Shown: positions 1-5,947, counted from the stretch's first letter. The stretch is 11,372 nucleotides of DNA from Actinomycetota bacterium (GCA_005800465.1 SYFI01000123.1:1-11372); one strand, 5' to 3'. The notes: generated from the letters alone by a model not told the origin. Program-made: numbers and translations.

Positions 1-620
1 ACATTGCTCTCGTTGATGTCTGCGTGAAAGCAGAACTTGTCGTACAGATATTCCACGGCGCTGGTGAGCTTGAGCTCAATCAGGCGCAGTTGGGCGGCAG
101 TCAGCGGCGTGTTCCAGTTTTCCACCGCAATGCCGCTGGATTGGTGGAGGATTAGCGCAGCGCGCCCGTCTGCCAGCTGTTGCCAGCCATGGCAATGCAC
201 GATGCCCGAACCGATGCCGGTTCCAAGGGTGAGCAACACAACCAAGCCCCGAACCCCGTGGGCAGCCCCGTAGCGGGCCTCGGCCACGCCGGCTGCGTCA
301 GCATCATTGATCACCCGCACCGGTGCGCCGAGGCCCGCTGCGAAAAAGTCCTCGGCGCGGGCACCGACCCATGCCGGGTCGATGTTGGAGGCGAGGGTGG
401 TGACACCGTCAACGATCGGCGACGGGAACCCGATACCGATCGGGCCATCGTGCTTCAGGTCGGCGATGAGGCCCGCGGTTGCAGCAACCACCGAGTCCGG
501 TGTCGCGGGCTGCGGTGTCTCCACCCGCACCCGCTCTGTTGTGAACTCGCCGGTGGCCAGATCGACAATTGCCGCCTTGATCCCGCTGCCACCAACGTCG
601 ATTCCGAGTGAAAGGGTCAT
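1..620 (-). CDS. ppgK: ROK-family (polyphosphate-type) glucokinase, N-terminal part; C-terminal half atypical and cut by window edge
   Basis: Phosphorylates glucose to glucose-6-phosphate in the cytoplasm, the entry to the pathway encoded just upstream; the closest family pattern is actinobacterial polyphosphate/ATP glucokinase. Visible are the phosphate-binding DVGGSGIK (residues 8-15), the INDADAAG motif with the catalytic-type Asp (104-111) and LGTGIGSG (132-139). The ATG at 620-618 overlaps the zwf TGA as ATGA, and an AGGTGG lies 10-15 bases upstream, so coupled translation is likely. Beyond about residue 141 (base 200) the family pattern is lost. The expected 'PNTE-x-GH' segment is absent in all three minus frames, although the frame stays open to base 1. 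Composition also falls to about 58% GC over 1-180 by hand count, against 77% at 241-300. The first 140 residues are secure; what follows may be foreign or chimeric sequence. Polyphosphate use is inferred from family resemblance only. Confidence 0.85.
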   Translation of the reverse strand, partial: MTLSLGIDVGGSGIKAAIVDLATGEFTTERVRVETPQPATPDSVVAATAGLIADLKHDGPIGIGFPSPIVDGVTTLASNIDPAWVGARAEDFFAAGLGAPVRVINDADAAGVAEARYGAAHGVRGLVVLLTLGTGIGSGIVHCHGWQQLADGRAALILHQSSGIAVENWNTPLTAAQLRLIELKLTSAVEYLYDKFCFHADINESN

Positions 621-2020
621 CGGGTCGTGGCCACCTGGGGTTCGCTGAGCATTTCCATGAGGTTGGGAGGGAGCACCCGCGCAGCGCCATCTGGTCCCAT
701 GCTTCCCGGAAAGTATGGCTCCACGGGCGGTGGGTCGTCGAGGAGCGGCTGCACCACACGCCAGGCGTCTTCCACGAGATCTCCGCGGGCAAACAGACGA
801 TGCTCGCCAATGATGGCATCCCCCATCAGTCGCTCGTAGGCGGCAGGCCCGGCCTCGCCCAGCTGCTTGCCGTACTGCACCGACAGATCGACCGTCTCGG
901 TGAGTACCTGATCGCCGGGCTGCTTCACCTGCATGCTCAACTGAATGAGATCGTCGGGCTTCATACGAAACCGCATGCGATTGGGCTCGATCATGCCGTG
1001 GGCCTCCTCAAACAGTTGACGAGGGGGCAGCACATACTCAACAACCGCCTCGGTGACCGTGCGCCCCAGCGCCTTGCCTGCACGAATGGTGAACGGAACG
1101 CCCGCCCAGCGCCAGGTGTCGATCTCAAAGCGCAGCGCGCAGTAGGTCTCAACGTCGCTCTCGGGGTCTACTCCGGGCTCGCCCCTGTAACCCTCAAACT
1201 GACCACGCACGAGGTTTTCGGGTAGGAGTGGCTTAATGGAGCGAAGCACCTTCACCTTCTCGTCCGAGATGCACTGGGCATCCATCGACACCGGAGGCTC
1301 CATGGCAAGCATGCAGACAAGCTGCAGCAAGTGGTTCTGCACGACGTCGCGCAGACATCCGACAGTCTCGTAGAACGACCCGCGGCCCTCGACGCCGAAT
1401 GACTCAGACATTTCGATATGCACCCGACGCACGTAGCGGCGGTTCCAGATGGGCTCGAGCATCGAGTTGCCGAACCGCGCAACGAGGATGTTCTGCACCT
1501 GCTCGTAGCCCAGGAAGTGATCGATGCGGAATATCTGATCCTCGCGCAGCTCGGTGGCCAGTCCACGGTTGAGTTCCTGCGCCGACTCCAGATCACGGCC
1601 GAGCGGCTTCTCCACCACTACGCGCGCGTTCTCTGTGAGGTCGTGATGTGAAAGCGCCGCGACGACCTCGCCGAACAGCCCCGGAGGGATAGCCAGATAG
1701 AAAACGGGCAAACGTATGTCGTGCATGGTCTCAGCGAGGTGGGTGAACGACATCGGGTCGTTGTAGTCGCCGTGCACGTATCGCACGCACTTGAGCAGCG
1801 TCTTGGCCGCCTCGTCGTCGTCCGGCACCCCGGCATCGGTAAGGGAGGCGCGGATGCGGTCCTGCAGCCTCTTCAGGCTCCACCCCGTACGGGCGATGCC
1901 GATGATGGGAATATCCAGCTTGCCCCGCTCCTGGAGCGCGTGCAACGCCGGATAGAGCTTTTTGTAGGCAAGGTCGCCGGTGGCACCGAACAGCACGACA
2001 CAATCGGCTTTCGCGCTCAT
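617..2020 (-). CDS. zwf: Glucose-6-phosphate dehydrogenase
   Basis: Oxidises glucose-6-phosphate to 6-phosphogluconolactone with reduction of NAD(P)+, the first step of the oxidative pentose-phosphate pathway in the cytoplasm. The 467-residue product is slightly shorter than the usual 480-510. It has the N-terminal dinucleotide-binding GATGDL (residues 12-17), EKPLGRD (137-143) and the substrate signature RIDHFLG (165-171) with Asp167 and His168. The RDVVQNH stretch ends in the catalytic-type His230, and the C-terminal domain is typical, including a PYFPGSMGP segment. The ATG at 2020 overlaps the gnd TGA as ATGA, and the gene's own TGA overlaps the glucokinase ATG the same way, so gnd-zwf-ppgK reads as one tightly coupled operon. 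A GGAG lies about 11 bases before the start. No opcA, the usual zwf partner in mycobacteria, is present here. Identity is very secure; coenzyme preference is not readable. Confidence 0.97.
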   Translation of the reverse strand: MSAKADCVVLFGATGDLAYKKLYPALHALQERGKLDIPIIGIARTGWSLKRLQDRIRASLTDAGVPDDDEAAKTLLKCVRYVHGDYNDPMSFTHLAETMHDIRLPVFYLAIPPGLFGEVVAALSHHDLTENARVVVEKPLGRDLESAQELNRGLATELREDQIFRIDHFLGYEQVQNILVARFGNSMLEPIWNRRYVRRVHIEMSESFGVEGRGSFYETVGCLRDVVQNHLLQLVCMLAMEPPVSMDAQCISDEKVKVLRSIKPLLPENLVRGQFEGYRGEPGVDPESDVETYCALRFEIDTWRWAGVPFTIRAGKALGRTVTEAVVEYVLPPRQLFEEAHGMIEPNRMRFRMKPDDLIQLSMQVKQPGDQVLTETVDLSVQYGKQLGEAGPAAYERLMGDAIIGEHRLFARGDLVEDAWRVVQPLLDDPPPVEPYFPGSMGPDGAARVLPPNLMEMLSEPQVATTR

Positions 2021-3030
2021 TCCGAGTGCTCCAGGTGTCCGCCGATGCCCAGGCGCATGGCCGCAAGCACCTTGTTTGCGTACTCGTCGTTGTCACGGCT
2101 CGCAAAGCGCGAGAACAGCGCGCTGGCAAGAACCGGGGCAGGTACGCCTGTATCGACCGCCGCCTGCAGGGTCCAGCGACCCTCACCCGAGTCCGACACG
2201 CGACCCTCGAACTTGTCGAGACCGGGGTCGCGCAGGTACTCCTCTGCCGTGAGATCGAGAAGCCACGACCCCACCACGCTGCCCCGGCGCCACAACTCGG
2301 TGACCGACGCGACGTCGATGTCGTACTTGTAATGGTCAGGATCGCTGAGAGGAGCCGTCTCGGCATCGGCGGTGCGCTCGCGCGCACCCTCGTTGGCATG
2401 GTGGAGGATGTTGAGCCCCTCGGCGAATGCGGCCATCATTCCGTACTCAATGCCGGTGTGCACCATCTTGACGAAGTGCCCGGCGCCCACGGGTCCGCAA
2501 TGCAGCCAGCCGTTCTCGGCGGGGGTGGGCGGCCCCTCACGTCCTGGCGTGCGCGGCGCGGTGGCCACCCCCGGGGCGAGGGTCTCAAGGATGGGAGTGA
2601 GCGTGGTGATGGCCTCGTCGGTACCGCCCACCATGAGGCAGTAGCCGCGCTCGAGGCCCCACACCCCACCGCTCACTCCGGCATCCACGTAGTGAATGCC
2701 CTTGGCCTCCAGCACCCGTGAGCGGGCGATGTCATCGGGGTAGTGGCTGTTACCGCCGTCCACCACCACATCGCCGGGCTCCAGGTGCTCGGCCATTTCC
2801 ATGATTGCGGCTGTGGTGACGGCGGCGGGGAGCATGAACCACACAACTCGCGGACCGTCGAGCTGCGCGACCAGCGTGGCCGAGTCGGATGCCGTCCCCC
2901 CGCCCTTGCCGCCCAGCGCACTGACTGCTGCTGCGTCGCAGTCGTAGCCCACCACCTCGTGGCCAGCGTTCATCAGGCGCACGCTCATATTCGCGCCCAT
3001 CCTGCCGAGTCCCGCCATCCCGATACGCAC
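2017..3030 (-). CDS. gnd: 6-Phosphogluconate dehydrogenase, decarboxylating (short NAD-type)
   Basis: Oxidatively decarboxylates 6-phosphogluconate to ribulose-5-phosphate. Its 337 residues match the short GndA-like class rather than the roughly 470-residue NADP enzyme. Motifs in order are GLGRMG (residues 7-12), GDVVVDGGNSHYPDD (86-100), DAGVSGGVWGLERGY (116-130) and GAGHFVKMVHTGIEYG (182-197), with Lys188 and Glu195 in the catalytic positions. The C-terminal RVSDSGEGRWT and GGH segments are typical of this class. GYD (28-30) lacks the Asn-Arg-Thr of NADP enzymes, which suggests NAD (inference). The start is the GTG at 3030, six bases after GGAGG (3041-3037). The frame is open to an ATG at 3069, but that adds an unrelated stretch. 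Unusually, the family's HNGIEYG reads HTGIEYG (Thr192). The gene overlaps zwf by ATGA and diverges from pgl. Confidence 0.96.
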   Translation of the reverse strand: MRIGMAGLGRMGANMSVRLMNAGHEVVGYDCDAAAVSALGGKGGGTASDSATLVAQLDGPRVVWFMLPAAVTTAAIMEMAEHLEPGDVVVDGGNSHYPDDIARSRVLEAKGIHYVDAGVSGGVWGLERGYCLMVGGTDEAITTLTPILETLAPGVATAPRTPGREGPPTPAENGWLHCGPVGAGHFVKMVHTGIEYGMMAAFAEGLNILHHANEGARERTADAETAPLSDPDHYKYDIDVASVTELWRRGSVVGSWLLDLTAEEYLRDPGLDKFEGRVSDSGEGRWTLQAAVDTGVPAPVLASALFSRFASRDNDEYANKVLAAMRLGIGGHLEHSE

Positions 3031-3036
3031 CACGAG

Positions 3037-3041
3037 CCTCC
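3037..3041 (-). promoter_or_regulatory. Ribosome-binding site deciding the gnd start
   Basis: On the minus strand GGAGG is followed by CTCGTG and then GTG. The second GTG (3030) sits six bases after the Shine-Dalgarno core and the first (3033) only three. The upstream ATG at 3069 has no comparable site, so the 3030 start is preferred. Confidence 0.65.
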
Positions 3042-3083
3042 AAGGGGTATTTGTGCGGCGTCCGGACACGGCCGCGCAAGATG

Positions 3084-3094
3084 TAGACTACGCT
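3084..3094 (+). promoter_or_regulatory. Possible -10 element(s) for pgl, short-leader or leaderless transcript
   Basis: Two overlapping TANNNT hexamers, TAGACT (3084-3089) and TACGCT (3089-3094), lie 10-20 bases before the pgl ATG. No good Shine-Dalgarno precedes that ATG. This fits the leaderless or very short leader arrangement common in actinomycetes. No -35 match is evident. The same 74-base gap (3031-3104) must also carry the promoter of the divergent gnd operon. An 8-base palindrome, gtccggac, lies at 3060-3067. Confidence 0.3.
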
Positions 3095-3104
3095 CCGAGC
3101 CCTG

Positions 3105-3785
3105 ATGGAACAGATCATTGGTGACAATGCAACTGTCGCCGCGCATGCTGCCGCCCGGCACATCGGGGAGGCGCTTCGCAGCGCGCTGGATGCCAGAGAA
3201 CGGGCATCGCTGGCGGTCTCAGGCGGAACCAGCCCGTGGATCATGCTCGCCGAACTCGGCACCGAGGATCTCGATTGGGCATCCGTGGACATTCTGCAGG
3301 TGGATGAGCGCATGGCCCCCGATGGCGATGACCTGCGCAACCTCACTCATCTCGAGCGCTCGCTGGCCGGGACGCGCGCGGTCGCCGCACACCTGCACCC
3401 CATGGCATGCGGTGGCACCGACGCCGACGTGGCGGCAGCCGCCTATCTGCCGGTGCTCGCCGCGCTGAATGGACCGATTGACGTCGTACACCTGGGCCTT
3501 GGTGAGGACGGCCACACGGCCTCACTGGCTCCCGGAGACCCAGTGCTCAACGTGACGGACGTGCCGGTGGCAGCAACTGCCCGCCCCTTCAACGGCACCC
3601 GCCGGGTGACCCTCACCTATCCGTGCATCAATTCGGCCCGGGGGGTGGTGTGGCTTCTCACCGGCGCGGGCAAGGTGCCGATGGTGGCGCGCCTTGACGC
3701 CGGTGACCGGTCAATCCCGGCCGGACGTATCGAGCAGGAGAATGCCGTGATGGTGCTCGACCGTGCTGCCGCCGGTTCCGCCTAA
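3105..3785 (+). CDS. pgl: 6-Phosphogluconolactonase (DevB/NagB-like)
   Basis: Hydrolyses 6-phosphogluconolactone to 6-phosphogluconate, the step between Zwf and Gnd, which are encoded divergently next door. The 226 residues are near the short end of the family (about 230-260). Visible are the phosphate-loop SGGTSP (residues 39-44), the VDERMAP stretch with DER at 67-69, and the family signature HLGLGEDGHTASL (129-141). Towards the C-terminus come RRVTLTYPCIN and the WLLTGAGK segment. The usual SN after the DER motif is RN, a variant I believe also occurs in actinobacterial homologues. The ATG at 3105 lacks a clear ribosome-binding site, so translation may start on a leaderless or short-leader mRNA. 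The TAA (3783-3785) interlocks with the stop of the convergent small gene (TAG at 3784-3782), leaving no room for a terminator between them. Confidence 0.95.
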   Translation: MEQIIGDNATVAAHAAARHIGEALRSALDARERASLAVSGGTSPWIMLAELGTEDLDWASVDILQVDERMAPDGDDLRNLTHLERSLAGTRAVAAHLHPMACGGTDADVAAAAYLPVLAALNGPIDVVHLGLGEDGHTASLAPGDPVLNVTDVPVAATARPFNGTRRVTLTYPCINSARGVVWLLTGAGKVPMVARLDAGDRSIPAGRIEQENAVMVLDRAAAGSA

Positions 3786-4006
3786 GCGGCCGCCCCGCCC
3801 GGAGGCCATGGCTGCACAGCTGCGGCGAGTACGCGCTCACGCCGGCCGGCCTGCTTCGTTGCCACGACGGCATGCGACCCGTCCAGCCCGATCAACTCCC
3901 CGAAGTGCCACGACCCGCGGGATGACCAGCGCACCGTCTCGCCAGGCACGAGATCGGGATAGGACAAGGTGAGCTGAGCCTGCGCGATGGGTTGGTGGCT
4001 GCTCAT
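3782..4006 (-). CDS. Small uncharacterised protein, 74 aa
   Basis: I do not recognise this protein. The ATG at 4006 is chosen because GAGGAG (4017-4012) lies five bases upstream; the open frame runs further to 4138, but that stretch is Arg-rich and unconvincing. The body reads as short strands, with GETVRWSSRGSWHFGELIGL followed by HAVVATK and RERVLAAAVQPW. This could be a small SH3-like or Tudor-like beta barrel (inference from alternating hydrophobic and polar residues only). There is no signal peptide, membrane segment or cysteine. The tail is Pro/Gly/Ala-rich. It is divergent from hup, with about 150 bases between the start codons, and its stop is interlocked with the pgl stop. The good ribosome-binding site supports a real gene; the function is unknown. 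Confidence 0.65.
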   Translation of the reverse strand: MSSHQPIAQAQLTLSYPDLVPGETVRWSSRGSWHFGELIGLDGSHAVVATKQAGRRERVLAAAVQPWPPGGAAA

Positions 4007-4090
4007 GGGGTCTCCTCGTCGAGTGGCTCGGTTGCCGATTCGCCAGTCAGGACCATGAGGCCTGCACCGCAAAGAGGGGAGAGTCGCTGG

Positions 4091-4096
4091 TAGGAT
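4091..4096 (+). promoter_or_regulatory. Probable -10 box of the hup promoter
   Basis: TAGGAT matches the TANNNT consensus in the 152-base gap between the 74-aa gene and hup. It would place the transcript start near 4103 and give a leader of about 56 bases. I see no clear -35 at the expected distance (4067-4073 is CCGCAAA). For the divergent small gene I see no convincing promoter in this gap. Confidence 0.4.
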
Positions 4097-4145
4097 CGAA
4101 CGATGGTCACCACAGGGGGCCGCAAATCCTCTCCTCAATCACGAC

Positions 4146-4151
4146 AAGGGG
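4146..4151 (+). promoter_or_regulatory. Ribosome-binding site of hup
   Basis: AAGGGG lies seven bases before the hup ATG at 4159. The stop codon of the antisense sirB frame (TAA, 4154-4152) falls directly beside it on the other strand. Confidence 0.6.
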
Positions 4152-5198
4152 TTACCGCATGAACAAGAGCGAGTTCGCGAAAGAGCTTGGTGCGCGTGCC
4201 GGCTTGACCGGCGTGCAGGCACAGAAGGTCACCGACGAATTCCTGGCGCTGCTGACCGAGGCCATCGCCAAGGGCGAGCGCGTTGCATTCCTCGGCTTCG
4301 GTTCCTTCTCCACTTCGGAGCGCGCCGCTCGTGTTGGCGTCAACCCGCGCAACCCCAGCCAGAAGGTGAAGATCCCAGCACGCAAGGCTGTGCGCTTCAC
4401 CCCGGGCGCCCCGCTCAAGGCTGCTGCCAACTCGGGCAAGGTCGCTAAGAAAAAGGCCGCCACGACTGCCAAGAAGGCCACGACCACGGCCAAGAAGGCT
4501 CCGACCGCGGTGAAGAAGGACATCAAGAAGGCCACCACGGCCGTCAAGAAGGACGTCAAGAAGGCCACCACGGCCGTCAAGAAGGACGTCAAGAAGGCCA
4601 CCACGGCCGTCAAGAAGGTCGTCCGGAAGCCCGCAGCAAAGAAGAAGTAGCTCCGACGTCGTGTGCCCCGGTGGGTGGGACCATGTCCTGCCCACCGGTG
4701 CGGCGCGCGCTCCGCGGGGGCCGAGGCCCCCGGTGCATCGGCCGTCTGAAGGCGGCACCGGCCGGATCCGGCGCATGCCTCGCACTCCGGCACCTCACCG
4801 CGCACATGCGCAAGGCAGTACTCCACCCGTGCGGTCACCACGTCGGCCATAAGCGGGTGCACTCCGAATGGTGCGGCCACCAGGTACGCCACGCCCGGAT
4901 GGCGTGACGCGGCGGCGGCGGCGAGCTCGGGAATGTCCTGATTCCAGTGCTTGCCGGGCAGAAGGAAGTATGGCTGGATGACCACTGTGGTGGCGCCCCG
5001 GGTCACGCAGGCCTCGAACGCCGTGGCGATTGAGGGCTCGGCCAGCTCCATGTGCGCCGGCTCGACGATGTCGTAGCCGAGGGTGTCCGTGATGGGGCCG
5101 CGGGTGAGGTCCTCGAGCATCACGTTGCTCTCCGTGCGGCGACTGCCGTGGTCAACCACGATCACGCCAACGCGTTCTTCGGTTCGGGAATCAGGCAT
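4152..5198 (-). CDS. sirB: SirB-type sirohydrochlorin ferrochelatase (about 150-residue domain) with a frame open antisense through hup
   Basis: A single-domain CbiX/SirB chelatase, which inserts metal (Fe2+ for siroheme, cobalt in relatives) into sirohydrochlorin. Residues 10-148 closely follow the plant-type SirB pattern: VVDHGSRR with metal-binding His17, EPAHMELAEPS (46-56), PYFLLPGKHWNQDIP with His84, and a C-terminal cysteine set Cys128, Cys139, Cys142, Cys148 resembling the [2Fe-2S] motif known in plant SirB. The ATG at 5198 has AGGA seven bases upstream. Family members end soon after the last Cys (about base 4750). Here no stop occurs and the frame runs to TAA at 4154-4152, passing antisense through the whole hup gene. 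The resulting 200-residue tail is Phe/Leu/Val/Ala-rich because antisense Lys codons read as Phe or Leu. The chelatase domain is secure; the tail is probably not a selected protein sequence. Confidence 0.8.
   Translation of the reverse strand: MPDSRTEERVGVIVVDHGSRRTESNVMLEDLTRGPITDTLGYDIVEPAHMELAEPSIATAFEACVTRGATTVVIQPYFLLPGKHWNQDIPELAAAAASRHPGVAYLVAAPFGVHPLMADVVTARVEYCLAHVRGEVPECEACAGSGRCRLQTADAPGASAPAERAPHRWAGHGPTHRGTRRRSYFFFAAGFRTTFLTAVVAFLTSFLTAVVAFLTSFLTAVVAFLMSFFTAVGAFLAVVVAFLAVVAAFFLATLPELAAALSGAPGVKRTALRAGIFTFWLGLRGLTPTRAARSEVEKEPKPRNATRSPLAMASVSSARNSSVTFCACTPVKPARAPSSFANSLLFMR
4159..4650 (+). CDS. hup: HU-type nucleoid DNA-binding protein with Lys/Ala-rich C-terminal tail
   Basis: A small basic histone-like protein that bends and compacts DNA as a dimer in the nucleoid. 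Residues 1-92 are a complete HU fold, with GFGSF (46-50), the beta-arm carrying the DNA-intercalating Arg-Asn-Pro (64-66), and KIPARKAVRFTPG. Residues 93-163 form a Lys/Ala/Thr-rich tail like that of mycobacterial HupB or streptomycete HupS. The tail is built from four 11-residue units (APTAVKKDIKK, ATTAVKKDVKK twice, ATTAVKKVVRK). In such relatives the tail adds non-specific DNA binding and is a target of acetylation or methylation (established for HupB). The gene has an AAGGGG ribosome-binding site and its own likely promoter. The minus-strand sirB frame is open across the whole gene; hup is plainly the real coding strand. Confidence 0.97.
   Translation: MNKSEFAKELGARAGLTGVQAQKVTDEFLALLTEAIAKGERVAFLGFGSFSTSERAARVGVNPRNPSQKVKIPARKAVRFTPGAPLKAAANSGKVAKKKAATTAKKATTTAKKAPTAVKKDIKKATTAVKKDVKKATTAVKKDVKKATTAVKKVVRKPAAKKK
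4498..4629 (+). repeat. 33-bp in-frame tandem repeat in the hup tail
   Basis: Four consecutive 33-base units begin at 4498, 4531, 4564 and 4597. The second and third (4531-4563 and 4564-4596) are identical base for base. The fourth matches for its first 21 bases and then diverges, and the first is a degenerate copy. Each encodes 11 residues, so copy-number change would keep the frame. Exact identity of two units, including third positions, indicates recent duplication by slippage or unequal recombination. Confidence 0.9.
4668..4698 (+). terminator. Strong hairpin 18 bases after the hup stop, U-less terminator candidate
   Basis: Bases 4668-4681 pair with 4685-4698 in a 14-bp stem with two central G-T wobbles and a 3-base CAT loop; the outer eight pairs, CCGGTGGG with CCCACCGG, are perfect. 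No T-run follows, which is usual for terminators in GC-rich actinomycetes. It lies where hup transcription should end, inside the open frame of the convergent sirB. Confidence 0.55.
4715..4732 (+). terminator. Second GC-rich inverted repeat behind hup
   Basis: CGGGGGCC and GGCCCCCG form a perfect 8-base inverted repeat around GA, immediately after the first hairpin. It may be a tandem terminator serving hup, or sirB from the other strand, since the structure is symmetrical. The runs of five G and five C are also places where sequencing or assembly could slip. Confidence 0.4.
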
Positions 5199-5242
5199 TG
5201 CCGGATCCTAGATCGGACCGCATCGAGCCGTCGCCCGAACCG

Positions 5243-5947
5243 TCACCCAACGCCGTCGATCACCAGCATCGCGTCACCGTTGCGGATGAACTCGTAGGGA
5301 ACGTGGCGAACTTCCGTGGCATGCCCGCGCGCCGAAAGGGCCCGGCGCAGATCCTCCAGGCCAGACCAGGGACGGGTTGTGGTGTCCACGAGAGGGAACA
5401 TGCGCACCTCGCCCGACGCGACCCGCGCCAGTTCGAGCACCCCATCCAGATGCGCCTGCGTGTCGAAGTGGTCGGGGTAGACGAACAGCAGATGCGATGA
5501 GAGCACCACGTCGAATGCAGTGTCACCGAAGGGCAGGTGCGGCAGCGCCCCCATCACATATCGGTCGGGGTTGGCAATCCGATCCCGGTCGAACGCATCG
5601 ACCGCCGCCATCCGTCGGGAGAGGTGATCGTCAAGATCGCGGAAGAACCCCCATACGTAGGTATCCGGGGTATCGGCCACGTACTGGTTGCCGAAGGCCG
5701 TATCCCGACGGGCCCGGGCCACCAACTCCCCATGGGACGTCATACCCGTGTACACCCGGTCGCACGCGGTGACCTCACACCCGATGGCGCGGGCACCCGC
5801 AGCGAATCCGCTTGCACCGGCCGGACAGTCGAGCGCAGTGGCCGTACTGAGGTCGCCGGGCCGCAGATTGAACATGGCGAGGTACTCATCGAACGGGCGG
5901 GCCGTCACGATGATGTCGCCGAGGCCCCGGTATTCGTGTGTGCTCAT
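5243..5947 (-). CDS. Class I SAM-dependent methyltransferase, substrate unknown
   Basis: A 234-residue Rossmann-fold methyltransferase. ALDCPAGASGF (residues 38-48) is the SAM-binding motif I, ACD (61-63) the acidic end of strand 2, and LPFGDTAFDVVLSSHLLFVY (138-157) motif IV with the following helix. A C-terminal region (EVRMFPLVD, then VPYEF) completes the sheet. I recognise this as a conserved uncharacterised bacterial type but know no substrate. The start is the ATG at 5947, which overlaps the sbcC TGA as ATGA; the open frame extends to 6043 inside sbcC, but that stretch is not protein-like. GGAGG ends only one base before the ATG, so initiation probably depends on coupling. sirB begins 44 bases downstream on the same strand. 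Coupling to sbcCD is suggestive but does not prove a DNA-related role. Confidence 0.85.
   Translation of the reverse strand: MSTHEYRGLGDIIVTARPFDEYLAMFNLRPGDLSTATALDCPAGASGFAAGARAIGCEVTACDRVYTGMTSHGELVARARRDTAFGNQYVADTPDTYVWGFFRDLDDHLSRRMAAVDAFDRDRIANPDRYVMGALPHLPFGDTAFDVVLSSHLLFVYPDHFDTQAHLDGVLELARVASGEVRMFPLVDTTTRPWSGLEDLRRALSARGHATEVRHVPYEFIRNGDAMLVIDGVG

Noticed and set aside
608..1225. Long plus-strand open frame opposite zwf
   Set aside because: It lies entirely antisense to the clearly recognised G6PD and carries no motif; GC-rich third positions keep opposite frames open.
2026..2721. 231-codon plus-strand open frame opposite gnd
   Set aside because: Antisense shadow of a secure 6PGDH, with no recognisable domain and no independent start signal.
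4007..4138. N-terminal extension of the 74-aa protein to 4138
   Set aside because: The added 44 residues are Arg/Pro-rich, lack a ribosome-binding site and bypass the good GAGGAG site before 4006; they would also overlap the likely hup promoter.
4498..4629. CRISPR-like direct repeats
   Set aside because: Units are contiguous without spacers, in frame, and encode the Lys-rich HU tail.
4135..4785. Second minus-strand frame across hup (Leu/Gly/Asp repeat: LLDGRGGLLDV)
   Set aside because: It simply mirrors the hup repeats in another register, begins in the middle of sirB and has no family resemblance.
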